Shown one piece after another: positions 6,436 through 15,549 of a stretch of DNA of 38,500 bases. The stretch comes from Deltaproteobacteria bacterium (GTDB lineage: Bacteria > Chloroflexota > Dehalococcoidia > Dehalococcoidales > BS750m-G39). The DNA lies in assembly GCA_030603275.1 (NCBI GenBank), contig JAUVYB010000012.1, positions 1 to 38,500 of the forward strand. Reading direction: 5' to 3'. Under the pieces are notes generated by a model. It was not told the DNA's origin. It saw nothing but the letters and a program-made list of their open reading frames with translations, and ran no database searches. Numbering within the stretch: position 1 is the first letter of the stretch; each line of letters begins with the position of its first letter. Both the position numbers and the translations under genes were made by a program.

Positions 6436-9033
6436 TCAGCACTTGGTATACCCGCAACTGGGGCAGATAAAGCACCCCTCCTGATAGACCAGCAGGTTGC
6501 CGCAGTCTGGGCACTGCCCGGCCAGGTTCTTGGGCGGGTGGTTATTATCCGGTGGGGCGTGTTCCTCTGCCTGGGGTGGGGGGGCTTCGCCGCTGATGTG
6601 CTTTTCCAGCACGCTGGAGATGGCATCGGCGCAGGAGAGTATTGACTTGCCCTTCTCCCAGGCGATGGAGGGGCAGCGGATGCCCCGCAGCTGCTTCAGC
6701 ACCGAGGCCACGTCTATCCCGGAACGGAGCGCCAGGGTGATGAGGCGGCAGGTGGCTTCAAGCTGGGCGGAGGCACAGCCGCCGGATTTGCCCAGGGTGG
6801 CGAAGACCTCGAAGATACCCTTGTCATCATAGGCCACCGTGATATAGAGCGAACCACAGCCGGTGTTGACCTTGGTTATTGTCCCTTTGGTTTCGGTGGG
6901 TCTTTTCCGCGGCGTTAGTGTCGTGGTTTCTGCCCCAGCCTTCTCCTCACCGCCGGTGACCAGCACCTGGGCGTCGCGGCTCCGGTCGCGGTAGATGGTT
7001 ATCCCTTTGAGCCCCGATTCGTAGGACATCATGTAGACCTTGGTTATGTCCTCCCGGGTGGCCTCCCTGGGGAAGTTGACCGTCTTGGAGACGGCGTTGT
7101 CGGTGGACTGCTGGAAGGCGGCCTGCATCCGGACGTGCCACTCCGGGGTTATCTCGTGGGCGGTAACGAATACCCGCTTGATATCGTCCGGGATGCCTTC
7201 TATATCGTGGAGCCTGGTGCCCGATGCCAGCCGTTTCATAAGCTCCTCGGAGTAGAAGCCCCCGTCCCTGGCTACTTTCTCAAAGTAGGGGTTGCCCTCG
7301 ACCAGCTGGGCGCCGTCGAGGATATTGCGGGTATAGCTCAGGGCGAAGAGGGGCTCGATGCCGCTGGAGCAGCCGGAGATTATGCTTAGGGTGCCGGTGG
7401 GGGCGATGGTGGTGCAGGAGGCGTTGCGCATCCTGGGGCCGCCGGGCACATCGTAGACGCTTTCGGCAAAGGCGGGAAAGCCACCCCGTTCTTTAGCCAG
7501 CTCCGCCGAGGCTTTACCCGCCTCATCGTGGATGAAGCGCATGACCTCGGAGCCGATTTTTAGCGCCTCCTCCGAGTTATAGGGGACGCCCAGCCTGATG
7601 AGCATATCGGCAAAGCCCATTACCCCCAGCCCTATCTTCCTCGATTTCCTGGTCATCTCCGCTATCTGGTCCAGGGGGAATTTATTGACATCAATGACAT
7701 TATCCAGGAACCTGACTGCCATCCTGACCGCCGCCGCCAGCCTGGGATAGTCAATCTCAGCCGTGCCGTCGGTATTTTTAAGCATACGGGCCAGGTTGAT
7801 AGAGCCCAGGTTGCAGGACTCGTAGGGGAGCAGGGGCTGCTCGCCGCAGGGATTGGTGGACTCGATTTTGCCCAGCCTGGGGGTGGGGTTGTCCCTGTTT
7901 ATGCGGTCGATAAAGACGATGCCGGGGTCGCCGGTCTTCCAGGCCATATCCACGATTTTATCAAAGACCTCTTTGGCGTTGAGCTTGTCCACCACCTTCC
8001 TGGTGCGGGGGTTAATCAGGTCGTAGTCCGTGCCCGCCTTGACCGCCTCCATGAACTCGGTGGTTACCGCCACCGAGATATTAAAATTGGTCAGCTTTCT
8101 GGGGTTCTCCTTGGCGGTGATGAACCTCATGATATCGGGGTGGTCAACGCTTAAGATGCCCATATTTGCCCCCCGCCGCGTTCCCCCCTGCTTGGTGACG
8201 TCGGTGGTGGTATCGAATACCTCCATAAAGGAGACCGGGCCGCTGGCTACCCCCGAGGTGGACTTGACATAATCGCCCTCCGGCCTTAAATGGCTGAAGG
8301 AGAAGCCGGTGCCGCCGCCGCTCTTGTGGATGAGGGCGGTGTACTTTACCGCGTCAAAGATGGAGCCCATGGAGTCACCGACGGGAATGACAAAACAGGC
8401 CGATAGCTGCCCCAGCTCCCGCCCGGCGTTCATCAGGGTAGGGGAGTTGGGCAGGAACTCCAGGTTGGCCATCAGCCGGTAGAACTCGTCTTCTATCGCA
8501 CTGACACCTGCCTCCGGGTTATAGATAAGCTCGGCGGCGGCGATAGCCTTGGCCACCCGGCGGAACATCTCCTCCGGTGTCTCTATCACCTTTCCCTGCT
8601 TATCTTTCTTCAGGTACCTTTTTTCAAGAACGCGGAGAGCATTTTCGCTGAGATTAATACCCGATGAGGGCTTTAATTCGGGTCTGGCGGCGGCAGTTGA
8701 TTCCATCATCTGGGGTTTGACCTCCTCTCGTTGGGCTGGTTTTTCGGCCTCTAAGATTTCCATGACCATAGCCTGGATTTCGGTATCGGTGGGCAGTGGC
8801 TTGGCCCGGCGGGGTTTAATCACCAGTTCTTCCATCCCCGGGAAGGGCTGTTCCACCAGTTCCGCAGCCGCCGGCAACGGTCTCTGTTCCAGGCGCGCAA
8901 TCACCTGGGCGGCTAGCTTTTCCACCTGCTTTCTATCCGACATGCCTATGGACTCGGCGATGGCGAAGATAGAGCGGGCAATGCGGGTGTGGTTTACCTC
9001 GGCCTTGTTGGCTGGTTGATTATTAGGGCTCAT
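6436..9033 (-). CDS. nrdJ: Class II (B12-dependent) ribonucleotide reductase
   Basis: 865 residues. It reduces ribonucleotides to deoxyribonucleotides using adenosylcobalamin to make the thiyl radical, so it works with or without oxygen. Key residues are visible: Cys213 ([10 protein letters not shown]), the glycine-rich segment [16 protein letters not shown] (236-251) and the active-site NPCGEQ at 394-399. The C-terminus carries a four-Cys zinc ribbon of the CPDCG...CPSCGYTKC type with the redox-active tail cysteines. The first 95 residues are a separate helical region, possibly a degraded ATP-cone. The start overlaps the nrdR stop by 4 bp, so the two genes are translationally coupled and controlled by the NrdR boxes at 9580-9624. 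Confidence 0.96.
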   Translation of the reverse strand: MSPNNQPANKAEVNHTRIARSIFAIAESIGMSDRKQVEKLAAQVIARLEQRPLPAAAELVEQPFPGMEELVIKPRRAKPLPTDTEIQAMVMEILEAEKPAQREEVKPQMMESTAAARPELKPSSGINLSENALRVLEKRYLKKDKQGKVIETPEEMFRRVAKAIAAAELIYNPEAGVSAIEDEFYRLMANLEFLPNSPTLMNAGRELGQLSACFVIPVGDSMGSIFDAVKYTALIHKSGGGTGFSFSHLRPEGDYVKSTSGVASGPVSFMEVFDTTTDVTKQGGTRRGANMGILSVDHPDIMRFITAKENPRKLTNFNISVAVTTEFMEAVKAGTDYDLINPRTRKVVDKLNAKEVFDKIVDMAWKTGDPGIVFIDRINRDNPTPRLGKIESTNPCGEQPLLPYESCNLGSINLARMLKNTDGTAEIDYPRLAAAVRMAVRFLDNVIDVNKFPLDQIAEMTRKSRKIGLGVMGFADMLIRLGVPYNSEEALKIGSEVMRFIHDEAGKASAELAKERGGFPAFAESVYDVPGGPRMRNASCTTIAPTGTLSIISGCSSGIEPLFALSYTRNILDGAQLVEGNPYFEKVARDGGFYSEELMKRLASGTRLHDIEGIPDDIKRVFVTAHEITPEWHVRMQAAFQQSTDNAVSKTVNFPREATREDITKVYMMSYESGLKGITIYRDRSRDAQVLVTGGEEKAGAETTTLTPRKRPTETKGTITKVNTGCGSLYITVAYDDKGIFEVFATLGKSGGCASAQLEATCRLITLALRSGIDVASVLKQLRGIRCPSIAWEKGKSILSCADAISSVLEKHISGEAPPPQAEEHAPPDNNHPPKNLAGQCPDCGNLLVYQEGCFICPSCGYTKC

Positions 9034-9569
9034 GTCCGCCGCCTCCTTCGGCTCCTGGCTGCGGCAGCTAACTCCTCGTCGGGCAGCAGGGGCAGCTGGC
9101 CGGGTAGGGGAGAGATTTCGGTTCCGGCATCGAGCAGGGTATCTACCTCCCGTTTCATGGTGGTGATATCGGTAAAGTCCCGGTAGACACTGGCGAAGCG
9201 GATATAGGCGATGTGGTCCAGGCCCTTTAGCCGCTCCATCACCATATCCCCGACGGCGGTAGCGGGCACTTCCGCCTTGCCCTGGTGGTAGAGTTCGGCT
9301 TCAATATCATCGGCCAGCTTATCCACGGTGCCGGTGGGGAGGGGGCGCTTTTCACAGGCCTTGCGGATGCCGGTTAGCAGCTTGGCGCTGTCAAATTCCT
9401 CCCTGCGGCCGTCCTTTTTAATGACGAAGAGGCTGCCGGGGTGCAGTCTTTCGTAGGTGGTGAAGCGGCTGCCGCACTTGAGGCACTGGCGCCGGCGGCG
9501 TATCCCATCGCCGGCATCACGGGAGTCGATAACCTTGCAGTCGGCATAATCACAGTAAGGACAGTTCAT
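9030..9569 (-). CDS. nrdR: Transcriptional repressor NrdR
   Basis: 179 residues, about 30 longer than the Escherichia coli protein because of a C-terminal extension rich in Pro, Leu and Arg. It has the N-terminal zinc ribbon (MNCPYCDYADCKVIDSR, then CLKCGSRFTTYER) followed by an ATP-cone domain (about 47-137, beginning VIKKDGRREEFDSAKL). NrdR senses ATP/dATP through the cone and represses ribonucleotide reductase genes at paired 16-bp boxes. Two such boxes lie directly upstream, so the gene controls itself and the overlapping nrdJ. The start codon has no evident Shine-Dalgarno. Confidence 0.96.
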   Translation of the reverse strand: MNCPYCDYADCKVIDSRDAGDGIRRRRQCLKCGSRFTTYERLHPGSLFVIKKDGRREEFDSAKLLTGIRKACEKRPLPTGTVDKLADDIEAELYHQGKAEVPATAVGDMVMERLKGLDHIAYIRFASVYRDFTDITTMKREVDTLLDAGTEISPLPGQLPLLPDEELAAAARSRRRRRT

Positions 9570-9579
9570 AACAAATACT

Positions 9580-9631
9580 ACACTATGTTGTGGGTAAGAA
9601 TAAAACTAACACAATATATAGTGTTTGTCAA
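9580..9631 (-). promoter_or_regulatory. nrdR-nrdJ promoter with two NrdR boxes
   Basis: Box 2 (9609-9624) is the perfect palindrome ACACAATATATAGTGT. Box 1 (9580-9595, ACACTATGTTGTGGGT) is a weaker copy, and the starts are 29 bp apart, close to three helical turns. On the minus strand a TTGACA lies at 9626-9631 and TAGTTT at 9603-9608. With a 17-bp spacer between them, box 2 fills the promoter spacer almost exactly and box 1 lies just after the expected start of transcription. Repression by occlusion follows naturally. Confidence 0.88.
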
Positions 9632-9940
9632 GGGTTTTTACCTCTAATTTTGGGCAAAAAATATAGGGATTTTAAGAGGGGTATTGTCCCCACCCCTTTT
9701 TAGCGGTTCTTTCTCTTCCCACCCTCCCGCCCAATAGAGGTTTCACCTCTAAAACTCTCTAATCAGGGGGTCGGGAATTTATTTCTCGTTAGGGGGTGGG
9801 ATTATAGAATCTTAAAAAGGTGAACCCTTTTGGGTGGGGGGAGAAGGGGTTTATTAAGGGGGTTTTTAAGGGGGGCGAAGCCCCCCTTTTCCTTAAAGGG
9901 TGGCGGGTGGGAATAGATAAAATTGGGGGGTGAGGTTGAT
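9632..9940. repeat. Repeat-rich gap between nrdR and ftsZ, with a hairpin plus G4 unit
   Basis: No gene is seen. A G-run unit lies on the minus strand: G-runs at 9718-9732 (GGGCGGGAGGGTGGG, identical to 24-38) preceded by a 6-bp stem with 3-nt loop (9736-9741 with 9745-9750). Further on, 9868-9876 pairs with 9880-9888 around GAA, a version of hairpin A of the double-hairpin repeat. Hairpin B is not present as such. Several G-rich runs (for example near 9777, 9831 and 9901) fill the rest. Confidence 0.7.
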
Positions 9941-9981
9941 AGAAAACAAAAAGGCTGTAGCGCATAGAACACTACAGCCTT
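9940..9981 (-). terminator. Rho-independent terminator of ftsZ
   Basis: A perfect 10-bp stem (9951-9960 with 9972-9981) and 11-nt loop, followed on the minus strand by TTTTTGTTTTCT. It lies 52 bp after the ftsZ stop and closes the mraZ-rsmH-ftsA-ftsZ transcription unit. Confidence 0.9.
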
Positions 9982-10033
9982 GGAGCCTGGTCTACGTTTA
10001 GTATATCAGCATGTTATTTAAATTACTTTATTT

Positions 10034-11158
10034 TCAGGGCACGCCGGGTGGAGTATGCACCAGCTTGGTTGACTGCGTTACCGCCTGGCGCCTATGGCTG
10101 AACATCGGACGGCGCAGGAAAGCCGGCATATCCAGTTCCTCCTCGCTCTTTAGACCTTTTAGCAGTTCGGTGAACTCGTCTTCCCGGCTAACTCCGGCCA
10201 TTCCCAGCTTGGAAGCGAAGCCGGTGGCGATAAGGGTGATTCTCATCTCGTCACCCATGGTGGGGTCCTGAACCACGCCGAAGATGATGTTAGCCGCTGG
10301 GTCTACGGCTTCCTTGATTACATCGGCCGCCTCGTTAACCTCAAACAGGGTAAGGCCGGTACCGCCGGCAACGTTGAATAACACTCCCTTTGCTCCCGCA
10401 ATAGTGACATCCAGTAGCGGGCTGGCCAGTGCTTCCTTGGCCGCCTCCACCGCCCGGTTTTTACCGGAACCAAAGCCGATAGACATCCAGGCGGGACCGG
10501 CGTCATGCATAACCGTCTTAACATCGGCAAAGTCAAGGTTAATCAACCCGGGCACGGTGATAACCTCGGCTATCGCCTGAACGCCGTGGCGGAGCACATC
10601 GTCAGCCATTTTGAAGGCATTATCCACCGCCGTCTTCGAGTCGCAGAGGTCAAGCAGACGGTCATTGGGGATGATGATAAGGGTATCAACCTTGCCCAGT
10701 AGGCGGACAATGCCCTCATCGGCTACCTCGTTGCGGCGGACGCCTTCAAAGGTGAATGGTTTGGTGACCACGGCGATTGTCAGTGCCCCGGTCTGCTTGC
10801 TTACCTCGGCTACCACCGGCGCCGCCCCGGTGCCGGTGCCGCCACCCATGCCGCAGGTGATAAACACCATATCCGCCCCGGTCAAAAGCTCCTTTATTTC
10901 GTCCCGGTTTTCCTCGGCTGCCTTTTGACCGGCGTTATGGTCACCGCCCACGCCCAATCCTCGGGTCAGCTTCTCACCGAGCTGGACGCGGATGGGAGCT
11001 TCGGTGATGGATAGAGCCTGGGCATCGGTATTCATGCCGATGAACTCCACCCCCCGAATTTGCTCCCTGACCATGCGGGTTATGGCGTTGCAACCACCAC
11101 CGCCCAGGCCGATAACCTTGATTCTCGCCGGACTGGGATTAAAAGCTGCTTTTGCCAT
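10034..11158 (-). CDS. ftsZ: Cell division protein FtsZ
   Basis: 374 residues. The tubulin-like GTPase forms the division ring. GTP-binding glycine-rich loops are GLGGGGCNAI (17-26) and the tubulin signature GGGTGTG (105-111). The T7 loop that completes the GTPase site of the neighbouring subunit is NLDFADVKTVM. The linker is very short and the C-terminal partner-binding peptide MPAFLRR is present near 344-350, followed by an unusual 24-residue tail. A strong GGAGGAGG precedes the ATG. It is the last gene of the division operon, 43 bp after ftsA. Confidence 0.97.
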   Translation of the reverse strand: MAKAAFNPSPARIKVIGLGGGGCNAITRMVREQIRGVEFIGMNTDAQALSITEAPIRVQLGEKLTRGLGVGGDHNAGQKAAEENRDEIKELLTGADMVFITCGMGGGTGTGAAPVVAEVSKQTGALTIAVVTKPFTFEGVRRNEVADEGIVRLLGKVDTLIIIPNDRLLDLCDSKTAVDNAFKMADDVLRHGVQAIAEVITVPGLINLDFADVKTVMHDAGPAWMSIGFGSGKNRAVEAAKEALASPLLDVTIAGAKGVLFNVAGGTGLTLFEVNEAADVIKEAVDPAANIIFGVVQDPTMGDEMRITLIATGFASKLGMAGVSREDEFTELLKGLKSEEELDMPAFLRRPMFSHRRQAVTQSTKLVHTPPGVP

Positions 11159-11201
11159 CTCTCCTCCTCCTTTTTACCTTATTATTAATCATAGATTATA
11201 C

Positions 11202-12425
11202 CTAGCGGAACATACCGAAGAATTTGGAGAACACACGCCGCATGCCGCCGCCAAAGCCGCCCCCCCGCCAGGTTCTAGTTCCCTTGTATTTTGCTCCCCA
11301 GAGCAGCAAACCAACGCTGGTGGCGTATGCCGGGTCCTGAAGGGCATCGGAGATACCATATATATTCATGGGGAGCCCCACCCTTATCGGCAGTTGCAGG
11401 GTATTGCGTCCCAGCGCTTCTATGCCAGCCAGGTTAGAGCTACCGCCGGTGAGGACTAAGCCGTCGGGGACTAACGTTTCATATTCCGAATTTGGCAGCT
11501 CAAGTAAAATCAACCTCAGGATTTCTTCTACCCTGGCCCGGATAATGTCACACAGGTCCTGGTGAGAGACACCGTGTCCGTTGGTTAGCATGGTATCTTT
11601 ATCAATATGGGAGGATTGTCCTTCGTAGACCGGGGTAACGCTGCCGTACTTCTTTTTCATTTCTTCAGCCACGTCAAAGGGCAGCCCCAGACCGATGGCG
11701 ATATCCCTGGTTATCTGGTAACCGGCTACCGGCAAAATGGCGGTATGCCATATGCTCCCCTCTCTGAAGATAGCGATATCGGTGGTACCACCGCCGATAT
11801 CAGCCAGGACTATACCGACCTGCTTTTCATCCTCGGATAGTACCGCCTCACTGCTGGCCAGCGGCTCGAGGATGAGGTCGTCAATATCTATGCCGATGCT
11901 GCGGATGCACTTTACCAGATTCTGAACCGAGGTCACGGCGGCGGTGATGATGTGCGCCTCAACATCAAGTCTGAAACCGTGCATCCCTATCGGGTTCTTG
12001 ACCCCTAACTGACCGTCAACGGCGTAACCGCGGGGAATAACATGGAGCAGCTTTCGGTCATTGGCCAGTTTAACTCCCCGGGCGCTGGATAGGACCCGCT
12101 TCAGGTCATCAGGCCGCACCAGGCGGTCATTGCGAGTGATGGCGACCACTGCCCGGTTATTCAGCGAGGTCACATGCCTCCCGGTGACACCGACATAGGC
12201 TGATTCCACTTTGTGCCCGCTGGTATGCTCTGCTTTCCTAACTGACTCCCGAATTGATTCTCTGGCTTCATTGATGTTGACCACCAGTCCCTTATGCAGC
12301 CCCTGCGATGGAGCGATACCCACGCCTATAATCCGGATGCCGCCGGCTTCGTCGACATCGGCTACGGTGGTACAGACCTTGGTAGTGCCAACATCAATGG
12401 AACTTAAAATATTACGCTTGCTCAT
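11202..12425 (-). CDS. ftsA: Cell division protein FtsA
   Basis: 407 residues. An actin-fold ATPase that anchors FtsZ filaments to the membrane. The N-terminal phosphate loop SSIDVGTTKVCTTVADVD, the second nucleotide motif ADIGGGTTDIAIF and the adenosine motif LTGGSSNLAGI are visible. The C-terminal amphipathic membrane helix is intact (MRRVFSKFFGMFR). The ATG at 12425 is preferred to the GTG one codon earlier because the GGAGGGG site would be too close to the GTG. The 153 bp before it hold no gene I can support, only a small inverted repeat AGGTTGACCACCT at 12532-12544. Its position directly before ftsZ supports the assignment. Confidence 0.95.
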   Translation of the reverse strand: MSKRNILSSIDVGTTKVCTTVADVDEAGGIRIIGVGIAPSQGLHKGLVVNINEARESIRESVRKAEHTSGHKVESAYVGVTGRHVTSLNNRAVVAITRNDRLVRPDDLKRVLSSARGVKLANDRKLLHVIPRGYAVDGQLGVKNPIGMHGFRLDVEAHIITAAVTSVQNLVKCIRSIGIDIDDLILEPLASSEAVLSEDEKQVGIVLADIGGGTTDIAIFREGSIWHTAILPVAGYQITRDIAIGLGLPFDVAEEMKKKYGSVTPVYEGQSSHIDKDTMLTNGHGVSHQDLCDIIRARVEEILRLILLELPNSEYETLVPDGLVLTGGSSNLAGIEALGRNTLQLPIRVGLPMNIYGISDALQDPAYATSVGLLLWGAKYKGTRTWRGGGFGGGMRRVFSKFFGMFR

Positions 12426-12578
12426 CACCCCTCCTTTTTAACGAGATTCCAGTCTCTGTTCTATTAGTGTTCATCTCACATATTCAACCTCCCCTTTAGG
12501 TGGCTTTTACCCTCGTCAGTGGGGCAAAGCAACAGGTTGACCACCTTAATATATAGTATGTCTTTTCTGCTTTAACCT

Positions 12579-12794
12579 TTAGTCCTTATATTCTCTGTAG
12601 CGCACGTTCCACTTGCCGCACAGAGCATTGACGAAGGCCTTGGTATCGTCATTAGGTGCCCTGTGCAGTTCCGCCAGGAAACCGTGCAGCAGTTCGCCGC
12701 CCGTCATCCCCGGGTTGGGTTCGTCGGGGCCGGGCAGGTTTACGTATACTATTTCGGTCATCATCTTCTGGTACTCAATCGAGGGTTTATTCAC
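12579..12794 (-). CDS. Small conserved-position protein between rsmH and ftsA, 71 aa
   Basis: Not recognised. The GTG start at 12794 has an excellent ribosome site (GGAGG, 6 nt upstream) and overlaps the rsmH stop by 8 bp, so translation is very likely. In bacteria with a wall this slot is held by ftsL and the mur genes, but this protein has no membrane segment and no coiled coil, so it is not FtsL. It starts [20 protein letters not shown], is rich in Pro and Gly in the middle ([16 protein letters not shown]), and ends [11 protein letters not shown] cytosolic division partner is conceivable, but this is inference from position only. Confidence 0.75.
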   Translation of the reverse strand: MNKPSIEYQKMMTEIVYVNLPGPDEPNPGMTGGELLHGFLAELHRAPNDDTKAFVNALCGKWNVRYREYKD

Positions 12795-13713
12795 TGTTCG
12801 CCTCCTTGGGCATAGTTATTCTCTCAGCCGCTCTCAGTTTGGCGCTGCGGCTGCGGGGATTAAACCTAATTTCAACCAGAGAAGGGGTGATAACCTTTTT
12901 GTTAATCAGCCTCAATCGGGCCGTTTCTCCACTGGCCTCCTGGTGGGTGAACTGCTTTACGATGCGGTCTTCCAGGGAGTGGTAGCTGATAACCACCAGT
13001 CTGCCCCCGAGGCCGAGGAGATCGACCGCCTGCTCCAGGGTCGCTTTCAGGTGTTCAAGCTCCTCGTTGACCGCTATTCTCAGTGCCAGGAAGGTCCTGG
13101 TGGCGGGGTGAATCCGGCCCCGGCGGCCGCCGGTAGCCTGCTCTACTATCTCGGCCAGCTCAAAGGTGGTCTTTATCGGGCGCTGCCGTACGATATATCG
13201 GGCTATCTGGTTACTGCGGCTTTCCTCGCCGAATGTCTTTATCACCCGGGCCAGTTCCTTTTCGGATAAGCTATTAACGATATCGGCGGCGGTGACTGGC
13301 TGTTGGGGGTTTAAACGCATATCCAGCGGGCTGTCATGGCGGAAGCTGAAACCACGGCCGTCGCCATTAAGCTGGAGCGAGGAGAGCCCCAGGTCGAAGA
13401 GGATGCCGTGCACGGGGAAGAAATGATATTTATTGCAGATGGCCTTTAAATTTATGAAATTCTGGTTGACCAGTACGGTTGAGCCGCTATAGGCTTCCAG
13501 CCTCGACTTGGCCGCTTTCATGGCCTCGGGGTCGGCATCAATGCCCAGTAACTGCCCGCCGGGTGAGCTGTGCTCCAGAATGGCGGCGGCATGACCGCCC
13601 CCTCCCAGGGTGCAGTCAATATAGCGGCCGCCCGGCTGGACCGCCAGCGCCTCAATAGTCTCTTCCGGCAACACCGCAGTGTGACTGGGTGCCGCCGACA
13701 TGGTCAGGTTCAT
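12787..13713 (-). CDS. rsmH: 16S rRNA (cytosine(1402)-N4)-methyltransferase RsmH
   Basis: 308 residues, close to the usual 310-315. It methylates N4 of C1402 in the 16S rRNA decoding centre using S-adenosylmethionine. The SAM-binding glycine motif [16 protein letters not shown] (31-46) and the MraW signatures [24 protein letters not shown] and [13 protein letters not shown] are present. The start overlaps the mraZ stop (ATGA). Gene order mraZ-rsmH is conserved across bacteria. Confidence 0.96.
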   Translation of the reverse strand: MNLTMSAAPSHTAVLPEETIEALAVQPGGRYIDCTLGGGGHAAAILEHSSPGGQLLGIDADPEAMKAAKSRLEAYSGSTVLVNQNFINLKAICNKYHFFPVHGILFDLGLSSLQLNGDGRGFSFRHDSPLDMRLNPQQPVTAADIVNSLSEKELARVIKTFGEESRSNQIARYIVRQRPIKTTFELAEIVEQATGGRRGRIHPATRTFLALRIAVNEELEHLKATLEQAVDLLGLGGRLVVISYHSLEDRIVKQFTHQEASGETARLRLINKKVITPSLVEIRFNPRSRSAKLRAAERITMPKEANSE

Positions 13714-14138
13714 TGTGGCTCCTCAAGGCTTTCTATTATCTGCCAGGCCTGATCTTGGCTGATTGCCTTCTCTTCCTCCCAATGCACGTTATTCCATATC
13801 TCAAGATAGTTATTAGCTCCGGCGACGACCACCTCATCTATAATCTCGGCATATTCCCTCAACGAGGTAGGCAGGGCTACTCTTCCCTGCGGGTCCATGC
13901 GGAGATTAAAGGCGGTGGCGAATAGGGCCCTCTTTAGCCTTCTCAGTTTACTGCGGCTGACGGCACTGCTGGTCAGGCTGGCCGCCAGTTTCTTCCACTC
14001 GTCCATGGGGTAAATGGTGATGCACATCTCCGGACCCGGCGCCAGCACCACTCCGTCTTTGAGCAGTCGGCGGAAACGGGGCGGTATTGGTACCCTGCCC
14101 TTTTCGTCTATCTTGTATTCAAATTCGCCGAAAAACAT
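13710..14138 (-). CDS. mraZ: Transcriptional regulator MraZ
   Basis: 142 residues with two AbrB-like swapped-hairpin halves, each bearing the DxKGR-type motif: [16 protein letters not shown] near residues 9-24 and [16 protein letters not shown] near 90-105. MraZ forms rings that bind short direct repeats upstream of its own operon. Four TGGTR repeats at a 10-bp period lie just before this gene, which supports autoregulation of the whole mraZ-ftsZ unit. Confidence 0.95.
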   Translation of the reverse strand: MFFGEFEYKIDEKGRVPIPPRFRRLLKDGVVLAPGPEMCITIYPMDEWKKLAASLTSSAVSRSKLRRLKRALFATAFNLRMDPQGRVALPTSLREYAEIIDEVVVAGANNYLEIWNNVHWEEEKAISQDQAWQIIESLEEPQ

Positions 14139-14154
14139 ATATTAAACCCCACTA

Positions 14155-14219
14155 TACCACAATTCACCACGATTTACCACTTTTTACCATTCTACATCAT
14201 AGCTACCCCCATTTGTCAA
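14155..14219 (-). promoter_or_regulatory. mraZ promoter and four MraZ-box repeats
   Basis: Minus-strand TGGTA/TGGTG occurs at 14185-14189, 14175-14179, 14165-14169 and 14155-14159, exactly 10 bp apart, with GGGG following in the next repeat position. A TTGACA lies at 14214-14219 and a TAGAAT at 14189-14194, giving a longish 19-bp spacer. The repeats would cover the -10 edge and the start of transcription, a repressing position. Direct repeats with about one helical turn per unit are the known MraZ target type. Confidence 0.82.
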
Positions 14220-14229
14220 GACCCTTTTG

Positions 14230-14251
14230 GACCAATTTTTAAAAATTGGTC
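14230..14251. promoter_or_regulatory. Perfect 22-bp palindrome between mraZ and moaB
   Basis: An 11-bp half-site (GACCAATTTTT) is followed immediately by its reverse complement. It lies between the divergent mraZ and moaB promoters. A TATAAT at 14262-14267 on the plus strand would put the palindrome across its -35 region. It could be an operator, or a hairpin in a transcript from either side. Confidence 0.6.
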
Positions 14252-14313
14252 TATTTTGTTATATAATCCTTATGTGATAAAATATACTTTGTCTTAACTT
14301 TAAGGCGGTATTT

Positions 14314-14820
14314 ATGTTTAACCTGGGTATTATCACCATTAGCGATAAGGCCTGGCAGGGGAAGCGAGCTGATAAGAGCGGGCCGCTGATTCGGGAGAGC
14401 TTTGCCACCGTGGACTGCCGGGTGGTCAACTATGAGGTGATTCCCGATGAGGCGGATGTTATTGCCCGGAAGCTTAGCCAGTGGGCCGACGCCGGCGATA
14501 TGGATATTATCATGACCACCGGCGGCACCGGGCTGGCGCCGCGTGACGTTACCCCGGAAGCCACCCTTTCCGTAATAGATAAGGAGGTACCGGGCCTGGC
14601 CGAGATGATGAGGGCCAAGTCCTTCGGCATTACCCCTAATGCCATGCTGAGCCGGGCGGTGGCCGGGATGAGGAAGGAGTGCCTTATCGTCAACCTGCCG
14701 GGCAGCCCCAAGGCGGTGGTGGAGTGCCTGGAGGTGATAATGCCGGTGCTGCCCCACGCGGTAGATGTTATTAAAGGGAATATAACCGAGCACCCCGCCC
14801 CCGGCGCGGGTAAGGATTAG
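14314..14820 (+). CDS. mog: Molybdopterin adenylyltransferase, MogA/MoaB family
   Basis: 168 residues. The family adenylates molybdopterin before metal insertion in molybdenum or tungsten cofactor synthesis. Hallmarks: [18 protein letters not shown] near the N-terminus, [17 protein letters not shown] near 69-85 and [13 protein letters not shown] near 128-140. MogA and MoaB cannot be separated safely by eye. The start follows AAGGCGGT. It is divergent from mraZ and ends 4 bp before trmD. Molybdopterin is needed by oxidoreductases common in strict anaerobes, but no other cofactor gene is in view. Confidence 0.92.
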   Translation: MFNLGIITISDKAWQGKRADKSGPLIRESFATVDCRVVNYEVIPDEADVIARKLSQWADAGDMDIIMTTGGTGLAPRDVTPEATLSVIDKEVPGLAEMMRAKSFGITPNAMLSRAVAGMRKECLIVNLPGSPKAVVECLEVIMPVLPHAVDVIKGNITEHPAPGAGKD

Positions 14821-14824
14821 ACAA

Positions 14825-15544
14825 GTGCAGATTGATATTTTAACCCTGTTTCCCGAGATGTTCCAGGGCGTTTTTGACTCCGGCGTCATCAAGCGGGCTA
14901 TGGACAAGCAGCTGGTCAGCATCGGCCTGCATAATTTCCGCGACCAGGCTCACGATAAGCACCACACCGTGGATGACTATCCTTACGGCGGCGGCGCCGG
15001 CATGCTGCTCAAGCCCGAGCCCATCTTTGAAGCCGTTGAGGCGATAAAAGGGGAGTCCGATATACCGGTTATCCTGCTCAACCCGCAGGGGCGGCTCTTC
15101 TCCCAGAAAATCGCCGATGAGTTTTCACAGTACCGCCGCATGATTATCATCTGCGGCCGCTATGAAGGTGTTGACGAGCGGGTAAGTGAGCATCTGGCTA
15201 CCGACGAAATCAGCATCGGCGATTATGTCCTCACCGGCGGCGAGTCGGCGGCTATGGTGGTTATCGATGCCGTGGTCAGGTTGCTGCCCGGGGTGCTGGG
15301 TTCGGAACTGTCGCCGCTGGAGGATTCCCACGTCGCCGGGCTTTTAGAATACCCCCAGTATACCCGCCCCGACAGCTACCGGGGTTGGGCGGTGCCCGAA
15401 ATCCTGCTTTCGGGAAACCACGCCCGGGTTGCCGCTTGGCGGCGGGAGCAGTCTATACGGCGTACCTGTGAGCGCCGCCCCGAGCTGCTTGATAAAGTGG
15501 AGTTAAGTACGGAAGAAAAGAGATTAGTACAGAAATTGAGGTAA
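14825..15544 (+). CDS. trmD: tRNA (guanine(37)-N1)-methyltransferase TrmD
   Basis: 239 residues with a GTG start. It methylates N1 of G37 in tRNAs reading CNN codons, preventing frameshifts. The SPOUT trefoil-knot signatures are [14 protein letters not shown] (107-120) and [12 protein letters not shown] (129-140), with [10 protein letters not shown] at 51-60. The gene has the usual rplS partner just downstream, but rpsP and rimM, which commonly precede trmD, are absent and mog takes that place. Confidence 0.96.
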   Translation: MQIDILTLFPEMFQGVFDSGVIKRAMDKQLVSIGLHNFRDQAHDKHHTVDDYPYGGGAGMLLKPEPIFEAVEAIKGESDIPVILLNPQGRLFSQKIADEFSQYRRMIIICGRYEGVDERVSEHLATDEISIGDYVLTGGESAAMVVIDAVVRLLPGVLGSELSPLEDSHVAGLLEYPQYTRPDSYRGWAVPEILLSGNHARVAAWRREQSIRRTCERRPELLDKVELSTEEKRLVQKLR

Positions 15545-15549
15545 TATTT

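Noticed and set aside
6399-6626. N-terminal extension of the DUF3467 gene
   Set aside because: It overlaps nrdJ out of frame and has a composition unlike a protein. The strong ribosome site is at the ATG 6398.
9570-9640. Cobalamin riboswitch upstream of nrdR-nrdJ
   Set aside because: The leader is too short and lacks the B12-box consensus. NrdR boxes explain regulation.
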